Translations under genes and position numbers: made by a program
NCBI RefSeq assembly: GCF_013304825.1
Contig: NZ_JAAWUO010000011.1
Coordinates: 62,001 to 126,000, forward strand
Length of the DNA: 64,000 nt
From: Blautia schinkii
Lineage (GTDB): Bacteria > Bacillota > Clostridia > Lachnospirales > Lachnospiraceae
Direction: 5' to 3'
Notes under the pieces: generated by a model
The model's database searches: none
Seen by the model: only the letters and a program-made list of their open reading frames with translations
What the model was told of the DNA's origin: nothing
Shown here: positions 44,903 to 53,230 of the stretch, piece after piece
Numbering within the stretch: position 1 is the stretch's first letter
Layout of the letters: each line of letters starts with the position of its first letter

Positions 44903-45134
44903 AGAAAGCCGAGGCATTCCCCAAAGGGAAAAAATGAAAAACAACTTTCAGTTCGAATCTATTCTGAAAAATGCTAATGGTGACAACAAAGCATTCACCA
45001 AATTGGGGAACGTTCTAATGTTACCAAATCAAAAAAATCTGTGGATTGACAACTCGAAAAAGAGTTGATAATCTTATATATGGCCGAAGGAAAAAATCCC
45101 AGAAACCCAGTAAAATCAAGGGTTTTCGGCATGT

Positions 45135-45208
45135 GTCGTCATAGCTCAGCTGGATAGAGCACTCGCCTCCTAAGCGAGGGGTCGGAGGTTCAAATCCTCT
45201 TGGCGACG
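45135..45208 (+). tRNA. tRNA-Arg (anticodon CCU)
   Basis: 74 nt. The 7-bp acceptor GTCGTCA/TGGCGAC, D-arm AGCTCAGCTGGATAGAGC, anticodon arm CTCGC-CTCCTAA-GCGAG (anticodon CCT), T-arm CGGAGGTTCAAATCCTCTT-type and discriminator G are all intact. The terminal CCA is not encoded. It decodes AGG and is a frequent integration target for mobile elements. Confidence 0.95.
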
Positions 45209-45214
45209 GGCTTC

Positions 45215-45265
45215 AAAGCGTTCGAAAATGTTAGCTGGATTAGCTGACAACGAACGCTTTTGTTA
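45215..45265 (+). terminator. Terminator after tRNA-Arg
   Basis: AAGCGTTCG and CGAACGCTT form a 9-bp stem followed by TTGTTATTTT. Its loop carries two TTAGCTG copies. Confidence 0.7.
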
Positions 45266-45535
45266 TTTTCAAATCACGTTCGTGACACAAAATTCCATTC
45301 AAAATGATCCATTTCCAGCTAACGCAATCTGATTTTTGTTAGCTGACAGCTAATCAAAATTACCGGTTTGCAAGCATGGGTTTTAGGAAGTCCAGCTAAC
45401 ATTTGGGTTCCGCTCCGTTGTCACCCCTTATTCGGGGATGTAAATCAGAGAAAAGGCGGGAAAAGAAACAATCTCTCCCAAATCTGCAAACATAAATTAG
45501 CTGAAACAGTATTCGATTCTATTAGCTACAGCTAA
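45231..45535. repeat. TTAGCT(G) iteron-like repeat array
   Basis: TTAGCTG or its complement CAGCTAA occurs at 45231, 45240, 45316, 45339 (as the palindrome TTAGCTGACAGCTAA), 45393 and 45497. TTAGCTACAGCTAA lies at 45522-45535. The motifs are both single and paired as inverted repeats. The 45209-45698 interval otherwise contains only short frames. Confidence 0.75.
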
Positions 45536-45549
45536 TGGTCAAATAGCAA

Positions 45550-45599
45550 TGTCTGTTTGGAACTTTACTATCTATAAAAGTTCCAGGCAGGCATTTTTT
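45550..45599 (+). terminator. Strong hairpin with T-run
   Basis: TGTCTGTTTGGAACTTT pairs with AAAGTTCCAGGCAGGCA (one G-U and a small internal loop) and is followed by TTTTTT. It lies upstream of the small membrane-protein gene, so it terminates an upstream RNA or acts as an attenuator. Confidence 0.75.
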
Positions 45600-45631
45600 A
45601 GTATCCTGAATCCTGGAGGAAAGGAGTCAAG

Positions 45632-45667
45632 ATGACTGAGCCAAACAGACAATCAGGAGAACCATGA
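45632..45667 (+). CDS. Micro-ORF (11 aa) with strong ribosome-binding site
   Basis: ATG 45632 is preceded by GGAGGAAAGGAG at good spacing and encodes MTEPNRQSGEP before a TGA. It could be a leader peptide coupled to the following genes, or the start of a gene that has been truncated. A second, 6-codon frame follows at 45670. Confidence 0.25.
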   Translation: MTEPNRQSGEP

Positions 45668-45698
45668 TATGCCAGGACTGGTAAGATAGGAGGTGCAC

Positions 45699-45995
45699 AT
45701 GTTTATTTTAAAACTTGCTGGGAAGATATTATTACTGCCGGTATGGCTGATCCTTTTTGTGATCGGCCTGGCAGTAAAGATGACAGTACAGACTTATGCG
45801 GTTGTCAGAGGAATCCTTGGATTTATATTCACTTTGTTGATTATAGCAACTGCATACTGTTACCATGACTGGGTACAGGTTGCATTCCTGTTTGCGCTGA
45901 GTGTTATTCTGTATCTGATCCTGTTTGCAGGAGTGTTCGTAGATACTGTACTGGACATGACAAGAGAATGTATTATTGATTTTATTATATCGTGA
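45699..45995 (+). CDS. Small multi-pass membrane protein
   Basis: 98 aa from ATG 45699 (AGGAGG upstream; an in-frame GTG at 45693 is too close to it). Three hydrophobic helices: about residues 8-28 (ILLLPVWLILFVIGLAV), 40-58 and 65-85. Similar small membrane proteins occur in conjugative elements of Clostridia, but no family was recognised. Translation is likely coupled to the next gene. Confidence 0.65.
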   Translation: MFILKLAGKILLLPVWLILFVIGLAVKMTVQTYAVVRGILGFIFTLLIIATAYCYHDWVQVAFLFALSVILYLILFAGVFVDTVLDMTRECIIDFIIS

Positions 45996-46008
45996 GGAGG
46001 ATATGAAA

Positions 46009-46407
46009 ATGAGCGAAAACAATGATTATATTCAGCTACCACCACTTAAAAAAGACACACCAGCCGATGTGGTAGCATTTATGTGGGAATACATGAAAGT
46101 ACCGGAGGATTCAAGAGAAAAAGTTAAGAATCTGCTTAAAGATGCAAATGAAAATGGAGTAAAAATAAGTCATCAGGCACCAACACTGTATGATGTTGTT
46201 CCGAAAGAAGAAATTGCTGAATTTGAAGAGCTTATGCGCCAAACCATAGCTGACATTGTATCAGAAGCCAGTAGCGTTGCCTGTTGGGTGTATGTGCAGA
46301 AATATGTGAAGCACAAAACCCTAAACGAAATGCTGCAAGAATTGCCAGACGTAAGTCAATTCATCCTAGCTATGGATACCTGGTTTGAAAAACTGATGGA
46401 GAAATAA
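46009..46407 (+). CDS. Uncharacterised soluble protein
   Basis: About 132 aa from ATG 46009 (GGAGG 8 nt upstream; ATG 46003 is possible). It is acidic and mainly helical, with no membrane segment: PADVVAFMWEYMKVPEDSRE, a middle FEELMRQTIADIVSEASS and a C-terminal WFEKLMEK. No family was recognised. It follows the small membrane-protein gene and may form a two-gene unit from a mobile element next to the tRNA-Arg. Confidence 0.6.
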   Translation: MSENNDYIQLPPLKKDTPADVVAFMWEYMKVPEDSREKVKNLLKDANENGVKISHQAPTLYDVVPKEEIAEFEELMRQTIADIVSEASSVACWVYVQKYVKHKTLNEMLQELPDVSQFILAMDTWFEKLMEK

Positions 46408-46475
46408 TCTAGGAAAATAGTTTAAAGTTTACATGTTATGATCATGTATGAAGTTGGAACAAAATAAAAGAATTG

Positions 46476-46484
46476 TGCTATAAT
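46476..46484 (+). promoter_or_regulatory. Extended -10 promoter of the bile salt hydrolase gene
   Basis: TGCTATAAT; a TTGGAA lies 19 nt upstream of the -10. The transcript leader would be about 50 nt. Confidence 0.55.
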
Positions 46485-46541
46485 ATTGTTCAAGAAAAAA
46501 CTCATTGACATATTTCAATCTATTTAGGAGGATAAACGATC

Positions 46542-47519
46542 ATGTGTACAGCAGCAACTTATAAAACAAAAGATTTTTACTTTGGACGAACCCTTGATTA
46601 TGAATTCTCTTATGGTGATCAGATAGTAATTACACCACGTAATTATGCGTTTAATTTTCGCCATGTTGGCGATATGAAAAATCATTATGCAATTATTGGA
46701 ATGGCTCATGTTGCAGAAGATTATCCTTTGTATTATGATGCTATGAATGAAAAAGGAGTGGCAATGGCAGGACTGAATTTTGTCGGAAATGCTGTTTATG
46801 CCGCGATTAAGCCAGATGTGGAAAATATTGCACAGTTTGAATTTATTCCGTGGATTTTAAGTCAGTGTTCTTCTTTAGTTGAAGTTCGCGAGCTTCTTGA
46901 ACGAATTAATATTGTTAATACTCCTTTCAGCGAGCAATTACCATTAGCACAATTACACTGGATCATTTCTGATGAGAATGAGTCAATTACGGTAGAATCT
47001 ATGTCAGATGGTTTGCATATTTATGACAATCCAGTAGGAGTGCTTACGAATAATCCGCCATTTCCACAGCAGATGTTTCAACTAAATAATTATATGTATT
47101 TATCTCCTAAACAGCCCAGAAATACTTTCTGCGAAAATTTGGCTCTTGATGCATATAGTAGAGGTATGGGAGGATTAGGTCTTCCGGGAGATATCTCATC
47201 TTCCTCTCGCTTTGTACGTGTAGCTTTTACAAAGGTAAATGCAATTTCAGGTGAATCAGAGGAAGAAAGCGTTAGCCAATTCTTCCACATTCTCGGATCT
47301 GTGGATCAGCAACGAGGATGTTGCGAAGTAGCGGATGGAAAATATGAAATCACATTGTATACGTCGTGTTGTAATGTTACAAAAGGTATTTATTATTACA
47401 ATACTTATGAAAACCATCAGATCAGTGCAGTAGATATGCATGTAGAAAATCTGGATAGTGATAAAATGATTTGTTATCCAGTAATTCAAGGAGAACGAAT
47501 CAACTATCAAAATAAATAA
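46542..47519 (+). CDS. Choloylglycine hydrolase family protein (bile salt hydrolase type)
   Basis: 325 aa, Ntn-hydrolase. Autoproteolysis would expose the catalytic Cys2 (MCTAATY). Other active-site elements are GRTLDYE (Asp), AGLNF (Asn), the substrate-pocket TNNPPF and GGLGLPGDISSSSRFVR with the conserved Arg. The GLPGD-S motif favours bile salt hydrolase over penicillin V acylase. It deconjugates taurine- or glycine-conjugated bile acids in the gut. No signal peptide, so it is cytoplasmic. ATG 46542 has AGGAGG upstream. It is followed 38 bp later by an alarmone synthetase gene. Confidence 0.93.
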   Translation: MCTAATYKTKDFYFGRTLDYEFSYGDQIVITPRNYAFNFRHVGDMKNHYAIIGMAHVAEDYPLYYDAMNEKGVAMAGLNFVGNAVYAAIKPDVENIAQFEFIPWILSQCSSLVEVRELLERINIVNTPFSEQLPLAQLHWIISDENESITVESMSDGLHIYDNPVGVLTNNPPFPQQMFQLNNYMYLSPKQPRNTFCENLALDAYSRGMGGLGLPGDISSSSRFVRVAFTKVNAISGESEEESVSQFFHILGSVDQQRGCCEVADGKYEITLYTSCCNVTKGIYYYNTYENHQISAVDMHVENLDSDKMICYPVIQGERINYQNK

Positions 47520-47557
47520 TGTTTTGAAATCAGGGATGAGGTAGAAAGGAAAGTTTC

Positions 47558-48238
47558 ATGACAAAAGATGAAGTAAAAAAACTCAGGATGGCTAGTCCGG
47601 AATCACTACAGTTTTTAAATAATGCTACAAAATTTTATAATTTAATGATGATGTATCGTTGTGCTATTCGGGAGATACAAACTAAACTTGAGGTTTTGGA
47701 TGATGAATTTTCAGTTGAGAACAATCGAAATCCTATTTCTTTTATAAAAACAAGAATTAAGCAGCCCAATAGTATTTACGATAAACTGCAGAAGATGGGA
47801 TATGAATTTACAACAGAAAATATACAGACATATCTCAATGATGTAGCAGGCGTTCGAATAGTTTGTGCGTTTATTGACGATATTTATATGATATCAGATT
47901 TGATTACCCAACAGGATGATATTAAAGTTATTGAAATAAAAGATTATATAAAAAATCCAAAATCGAATGGTTATCGAAGCTATCATATGATTGTTGAAAT
48001 ACCAGTATTTTTTGCTAAGGGTAAAACACCTATGCGTGTAGAATTACAGATTCGAACCAATGGTATGGATTTCTGGGCAACATTGGAACATCAACTTCGC
48101 TATAAAAAAGGAATTGAAGAAATGCCTGGCTATGATGAGATAAGTGAAGAATTACTTCATTCTGCAAGAGCTATCATTGAAGCAGATAATGAAATGCAGA
48201 GAATAAAAGACAAAATTGGTATGTTCCACGAAATTTAG
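47558..48238 (+). CDS. relQ: Small alarmone synthetase (RelQ/YjbM-type GTP pyrophosphokinase)
   Basis: 226 aa, the length of RelQ-class synthetases, with a synthetase domain only. Motifs: RIKQPNSIYDKL, the RIVCAFIDDIY strand, KDYIKNPKSNGYRSYH (pyrophosphate donor site) and VELQIRTNGMDFWATLEHQLRYK. It makes (p)ppGpp from GTP/GDP and ATP, slowing growth under envelope stress in relatives. Its position between a bile salt hydrolase and a cardiolipin synthase gene suggests coordinated envelope-stress adaptation, which is inference. Confidence 0.93.
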   Translation: MTKDEVKKLRMASPESLQFLNNATKFYNLMMMYRCAIREIQTKLEVLDDEFSVENNRNPISFIKTRIKQPNSIYDKLQKMGYEFTTENIQTYLNDVAGVRIVCAFIDDIYMISDLITQQDDIKVIEIKDYIKNPKSNGYRSYHMIVEIPVFFAKGKTPMRVELQIRTNGMDFWATLEHQLRYKKGIEEMPGYDEISEELLHSARAIIEADNEMQRIKDKIGMFHEI

Positions 48239-48273
48239 GGAGAAAACTGAGCAAATAGGAAGGTGGAATATAT

Positions 48274-49833
48274 ATGAAACAAGATACTTTAGAGGGCAAA
48301 GCAAAAACAAAAAATGGGGTAAAACGGCTGTGTTTTTCCATAATCTGCATTCTTCTAGAAGTGATTTTTATTATTACTATCGTAACACGCTTGAATGAAT
48401 ATGCAGAAATCATAAATTTATTTACAAGGATTTTGAGTGGGATCTTGGTTTTGGGATTGTACGCATCAAATAAGACATCCTCTATGAAAATGCCTTGGGT
48501 CATCTTAATTCTAATTTTCCCAATTATGGGTGTAGGCCTGTATTTGTTGATTGGTTTGAATGGTGGCACACATAAAATGCGTGAGCGATATGCAGAAATT
48601 GATAGCAAATTGTTACCAATGCTTCCGGACAGTCAGGAGTGTTTGAGCAGAATAAAAGAAACAATTCCGAAAGCAGGAAATATAGCAAGTTACATACAAA
48701 GAAATTCGCAGTATCCAATCTATCAGAATACGGATATTGTGTATTTTGATGAAGCAGTGAAAGGATTAGAGGCACAGCTTAAGGATTTGGAGAAAGCACA
48801 GAAGTTTATCTTTATGGAATATCATGCGATAGAAGACGCTGAAGCATGGCATAAGATTCAAGATGTTCTGGAAGAGCGAGTAAAAGCAGGTGTGGAAGTT
48901 AGAGTATTCTACGATGATATGGGTTCTATAGGCTTTATTAACACAGATTTTGTGAAAAAGATGGAGGCAATAGGAATTCATTGCCGTGTATTCAATCCGT
49001 TTATGCCAGGTTTAAATCTGTTTTTGAACAATCGTGATCATAGAAAAATAACAGTTATTGATGGAAAAGTCGGATTTACAGGTGGATATAATCTAGCAAA
49101 CGAATATTTTAATTACACACACCCGTATGGACAGTGGAAAGATACAGGTATTCGTTTAGAAGGAGATGCTGTTCAGTCGCTTACGGTGACATTTTTGGAA
49201 ATGTGGAATGCAGTAAGTGATAAGGATGCTAATGATTCTGATTTTAGTAAATACCTTTTCCACTATGATTATGCGGCACAGCAAACTGGGTTTGTTCAAC
49301 CTTATGCAGACAGCCCTATGGATAATGAGCAAGTAGGAGAAGAAGTTTATATCAGTATGATAAATAAAGCTGAAAAATACTGTTGGTTTATGACTCCATA
49401 TCTAATCATAACAGATGAAATGACGCATGCGTTATGTCTGGCTGCTAAGCGAGGGGTAGACGTAAGAATTATCACACCTGGTATCCCTGATAAAAAATTT
49501 ATTTATAATATAACTCGTTCTTTTTATCATGGATTAGTTAAACATGGTGTTCGTGTTTATGAGTGGACTCCTGGTTTCTGTCATGCAAAAATGAGTGTAG
49601 CAGATGACTGTATGGCAACTTGTGGAACAATTAATCTGGATTATCGAAGTTTATATCACCATTTTGAAAACGGCTGTTTTATGGCAGATTGTCAGGCAGT
49701 TGTGGAAATAAAAAATGATCTGATAAGAACGATGGGAGAATGTCGTGATGTGACAGACCAATATCAAACCGGACGAAGTGCATATTTGCGACTGGGACAA
49801 TTATTTATGAGATTATTTGCTGGATTGCTATAA
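48274..49833 (+). CDS. cls: Cardiolipin synthase
   Basis: 519 aa. Two N-terminal membrane helices (about 15-45 and 50-70 regions) precede two phospholipase-D domains, each with HxKxxxxD: HRKITVIDGKVGFTGG and HAKMSVADDCMATCGTINLDYRS. It condenses two phosphatidylglycerol molecules to cardiolipin at the membrane. Length and topology are standard. ATG 48274 follows GGAAGGTGG. It is followed by a strong terminator, so bsh-relQ-cls may be one transcript. Confidence 0.93.
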   Translation: MKQDTLEGKAKTKNGVKRLCFSIICILLEVIFIITIVTRLNEYAEIINLFTRILSGILVLGLYASNKTSSMKMPWVILILIFPIMGVGLYLLIGLNGGTHKMRERYAEIDSKLLPMLPDSQECLSRIKETIPKAGNIASYIQRNSQYPIYQNTDIVYFDEAVKGLEAQLKDLEKAQKFIFMEYHAIEDAEAWHKIQDVLEERVKAGVEVRVFYDDMGSIGFINTDFVKKMEAIGIHCRVFNPFMPGLNLFLNNRDHRKITVIDGKVGFTGGYNLANEYFNYTHPYGQWKDTGIRLEGDAVQSLTVTFLEMWNAVSDKDANDSDFSKYLFHYDYAAQQTGFVQPYADSPMDNEQVGEEVYISMINKAEKYCWFMTPYLIITDEMTHALCLAAKRGVDVRIITPGIPDKKFIYNITRSFYHGLVKHGVRVYEWTPGFCHAKMSVADDCMATCGTINLDYRSLYHHFENGCFMADCQAVVEIKNDLIRTMGECRDVTDQYQTGRSAYLRLGQLFMRLFAGLL

Positions 49834-49846
49834 GAATCTGATGAAA

Positions 49847-49902
49847 CGACCTTTCAAAAAACAGTTGATTTAGAAGTTAACTGTTTTTGAAAGGCCGTTT
49901 TT
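49847..49902 (+). terminator. Strong terminator after cls
   Basis: A stem of about 20 bp (CGACCTTTCAAAAAACAGTT with AACTGTTTTTGAAAGGCCG) and a TTTTT tail. Confidence 0.9.
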
Positions 49903-50031
49903 GCTATATCTAACAGTCTGTTGTACAAAGAAGATTTTGCATGGATGAAAAAAACAAACCTTGTTGAGGTTAAATTGAGATTGACTTTGTATTGTATAAG
50001 TATGAAATAAAAAGGAATCAGGTGATGTACA

Positions 50032-51465
50032 ATGAAAAAGCATAAAATATGTAAAATCCTTCTTGTTATACTGGCAATTTTTTTATGTGTGGCTTTTTAT
50101 GAATTGCTCGGAATCTGCGTTGCATATAAAAAGCAGCCGGAAGTGTCCAATACAACCAAAAAAGAAACAAAAAATGAGTCATGGAACGAATGTAGTGAAA
50201 ATACAGAACGGGCAGTAATCATAGAAAAGAATCCAGAAGCGCTTTTACAAAGAGTGCGTTTGATCAAGAATGCAAAAAAGGAAATTATTCTTTCTACTTT
50301 TGCATTTCAATCCGATGAAAGTGGAAAATTGATTTTAGGAGCACTGCATGATGCGGCAGACAGAGGGGTACATATTCGTCTGTTAGTAGATGGAATGGAG
50401 AGCTGGATTGATATGGAAGGAAATCCGTATTTCTATGGATTATCTTCCCATGAGAATGTTGAAATTAAACTGTATAATAAGGCCAATCCGTTGAAACCGT
50501 GGAAAATGATGGGTAGAATGCATGATAAATATTTGATTGCAGATGGAAAGAGATATATTCTTGGGGGAAGAAATACATACAATTATTTCCTGGGTGATTT
50601 TCCGGGACATAAGAACTATGACAGAGACGTGTTAGTGGTTTGCGATGAACCTGAGAAAGAAAATTCAGTTAACCAGTTGTCAGAGTATTTTGAAACCATA
50701 TGGAATCAGGAAGACAGTGGTTATTTTCATAACAATAAAAAACTGGCAAATAGAAAATCTGTAAAGAACGCAGTTTTAGAGCTGCAGAACAGCTATCAGA
50801 AATATTTTGAAGAGAATAAGGAAAGAATCTGCGAGACCGATTATACGGACGAAACTTTTGAGACAGAAAAGATTACATTAGTGTCAAATCCTATTCACAC
50901 AGGTTCCAAAGAACCAGTAGTGTGGTATCAGTTGGGAGAATTGATGAAAAATGCAAAAAATCGTGTGAAGATCCACACGCCATATATTATCTGTAATGAT
51001 ATGATGTATAATACATGGGAGGAGATTGCAGAGAACGTTTCAGATTTTTCTATCATGACAAATTCAGTTGCGAATAATGGGAATCCATTTGGGTCTGCCG
51101 ATTATGCGAAAAACAGAAATAGAATCTTAAGTACAGGAATTAATATCTGGGAATATGAAGGCGGTTATTCATACCACGGAAAAAGTATTCTGATTGACGA
51201 TGATCTGTCTGTAATCGGTTCCTTTAATATGGACATGAGAAGTGCATATCTGGATACGGAACTGATGCTTGTAATACGCAGTAAAGATATTAATAAACAG
51301 TTGGAAGAGGGCATGATGGAGTATGAAAAAGTGTCCCGCCAGATATTAGAAGGCGGAACTTATAATGATCCATATCATGTAGAGCCAATCGAATTAACAA
51401 AGAAACGTCAGAGAAAAATATTTTTGGTACAGCATCTGCTTGGATGGGCAAGGTATCTGTTTTAA
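50032..51465 (+). CDS. Membrane-anchored phospholipase D-like protein
   Basis: 477 aa. One N-terminal membrane helix (ILLVILAIFLCVAFYELLGI) places the rest outside or at the membrane. Two PLD domains with intact HxKxxxxD: HDKYLIADGKRYILGGRN and HGKSILIDDDLSVIGSFNMDMRS. It differs from the upstream Cls by a single anchor and divergent domains; it may be a cardiolipin synthase isoform or a phosphatidyl-transferase with another acceptor. First gene of a five-gene operon with a two-component system. Confidence 0.88.
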   Translation: MKKHKICKILLVILAIFLCVAFYELLGICVAYKKQPEVSNTTKKETKNESWNECSENTERAVIIEKNPEALLQRVRLIKNAKKEIILSTFAFQSDESGKLILGALHDAADRGVHIRLLVDGMESWIDMEGNPYFYGLSSHENVEIKLYNKANPLKPWKMMGRMHDKYLIADGKRYILGGRNTYNYFLGDFPGHKNYDRDVLVVCDEPEKENSVNQLSEYFETIWNQEDSGYFHNNKKLANRKSVKNAVLELQNSYQKYFEENKERICETDYTDETFETEKITLVSNPIHTGSKEPVVWYQLGELMKNAKNRVKIHTPYIICNDMMYNTWEEIAENVSDFSIMTNSVANNGNPFGSADYAKNRNRILSTGINIWEYEGGYSYHGKSILIDDDLSVIGSFNMDMRSAYLDTELMLVIRSKDINKQLEEGMMEYEKVSRQILEGGTYNDPYHVEPIELTKKRQRKIFLVQHLLGWARYLF

Positions 51466-51482
51466 TAAGGAGGAAGGAAAAC

Positions 51483-52154
51483 GTGTTTCAAATATTGATT
51501 GTAGAAGATGATAAAGAATTAAGCCAGCTATTCCAAAAAGTGCTTGAGAAGAATGGATATCAAGTCAAAAGTGCATCGGATGGAGCACTGGCATTAGAAA
51601 TATTGGATAAAGAGTATATTGATCTGATCATTTCCGATATTATGATGCCGGTTATGGATGGTTATGAACTGGTGTCGGAACTCCGTTCAGCAGGATATCA
51701 GATACCGGTACTTATGATCACTGCGAAAGGTTCCTTTGATGATATGCGCCAGGGATTTCTTTCGGGAAGTGACGATTATATGGTAAAACCGGTAAATGTG
51801 AATGAAATGGTTTTAAGAGTCGGAGCACTGCTTCGCCGTGCACAGATACTGAATGAACACAAAATTGTGATCGGTTCAACAGAGTTTGATTATGATGCAA
51901 TGACGGTTACAACTGATAAGGAAAGTCTTGTTTTGCCTAAAAAAGAATTCCTGCTTTTATATAAGCTTGCAGCTTCGCCAGGCAGAACATTTACAAAACA
52001 ACAGTTGATGGATGAAGTATGGGGATACGAGACGGAGGCAGACCCACATACGATAGAGGTACATATAGGAAGAATCAGAGAGCGTTTTAAAGATAACCCT
52101 GATTTTGAAATCGTAACAATGCGTGGAATTGGATACAAGGTGGTGAAAAAATAA
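51483..52154 (+). CDS. OmpR/PhoB-family response regulator
   Basis: 223 aa from GTG 51483 (AAGGAGGAAGG upstream; the longer frame from 51444 overlaps the previous gene). The receiver domain has IVEDDKE, phospho-acceptor Asp in LIISDIMMP and MITAK (Lys). The C-terminal winged helix has KKEFLLLYKL, LMDEVWGY and the VHIGRIRERFKD recognition helix. Cognate of the adjacent histidine kinase, with which it overlaps. Confidence 0.95.
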   Translation: MFQILIVEDDKELSQLFQKVLEKNGYQVKSASDGALALEILDKEYIDLIISDIMMPVMDGYELVSELRSAGYQIPVLMITAKGSFDDMRQGFLSGSDDYMVKPVNVNEMVLRVGALLRRAQILNEHKIVIGSTEFDYDAMTVTTDKESLVLPKKEFLLLYKLAASPGRTFTKQQLMDEVWGYETEADPHTIEVHIGRIRERFKDNPDFEIVTMRGIGYKVVKK

Positions 52155-53197
52155 TGGAACAAAAGAAAGAAAAAGGATTGCGGATCCGATCCTGTCTGAC
52201 TGGTGCAATCTGGCTGGCACTTGTATTTTCAACAGTCATATCTGCTTTATTATTTGCTTTTTTGAATCATTTTTTTAATCTGCCGGGCAGCATACCTGTG
52301 CTTGGCTGGCTTTTGATTTTCAATACATTGATTGCAGGGCTGATCACTTCCTTTATCAATGCAAAGTTACTGGAACCAATTACCAGACTTAGTAAAGCAA
52401 TGAAAGAAGTTTCTCAGGGAGATTTTGAACAGCATTTGGAAACGAACAGCCGTATAGCAGAAGTTGGAGAATCTTATCAAAGTTTTAACGTTATGACAAA
52501 AGAACTTCGTGCAACAGAGGTGCTGCAGATGGATTTTGTATCTAATGTTTCTCATGAGTTTAAGACCCCGATTAATGCCATTGAAGGATATACAATGCTG
52601 CTTCAGGGAGAAGAACTGTCTCCGGATCAAGAGGAATATGTAGAAAAAATCTTATTTAACACCCAAAGACTTTCTGGATTGGTTGGTAATATTTTGCTGT
52701 TATCCAAGTTAGAGAATCAGAATATACCAATGAAAAAAACAGAATATCGTCTGGATGAACAGATCCGCCAGGCATTTCTTTCATTGGAAACAAAATGGAC
52801 AGAAAAAGAAATTGGTTTTCAGGTAGAATTGGAGAAAGTTAAATATACTGGGAATGAAGGACTTTTTATGCATATCTGGATAAATCTTTTGGATAATGCG
52901 ATTAAGTTCAGCCCTTCAAAGGGGACAATTACGATGTTTCTGAAACAAGAACAGGATTCTGTTAAGTTCATTCTGGAAGATGAAGGACCAGGAATAGAGG
53001 ATGATGTAAAATCCAGAATATTTGACAAGTTCTATCAGGTAGATGGATCTCATAAAGCAGAAGGAAATGGCCTAGGTCTTGCACTTGTAAAACGGATTGT
53101 AGATAGTGCCGGAGGGACAATCAAAGCAGAAAACCGTGAATATGGTGGATGCAGATTTGTTATAGAGCTGCCAAAGCAGAAAGATGAGATTATATAG
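52154..53197 (+). CDS. Sensor histidine kinase
   Basis: 347 aa. Two membrane helices close together (about 13-40 and 45-70) leave only a tiny external loop, an intramembrane-sensing type often responding to envelope stress. Then a HAMP-like region, HisKA with the phospho-His in FVSNVSHEFKTPINAIEGY, and HATPase with INLLDNAIKFSP, DEGPGI and GLGLALVKRIV. Its start overlaps the regulator stop by one base. Confidence 0.94.
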   Translation: MEQKKEKGLRIRSCLTGAIWLALVFSTVISALLFAFLNHFFNLPGSIPVLGWLLIFNTLIAGLITSFINAKLLEPITRLSKAMKEVSQGDFEQHLETNSRIAEVGESYQSFNVMTKELRATEVLQMDFVSNVSHEFKTPINAIEGYTMLLQGEELSPDQEEYVEKILFNTQRLSGLVGNILLLSKLENQNIPMKKTEYRLDEQIRQAFLSLETKWTEKEIGFQVELEKVKYTGNEGLFMHIWINLLDNAIKFSPSKGTITMFLKQEQDSVKFILEDEGPGIEDDVKSRIFDKFYQVDGSHKAEGNGLGLALVKRIVDSAGGTIKAENREYGGCRFVIELPKQKDEII

Positions 53198-53230
53198 TTT
53201 TAAGATAAATTAGAAGATGGGAGGATTTAT

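Noticed and set aside
44863-45010. Intron-containing tRNA-Arg
   Set aside because: A 5-prime half and a T-arm-like motif are present, but the acceptor stem cannot be closed and no group I intron features are visible; a truncated copy explains it better.
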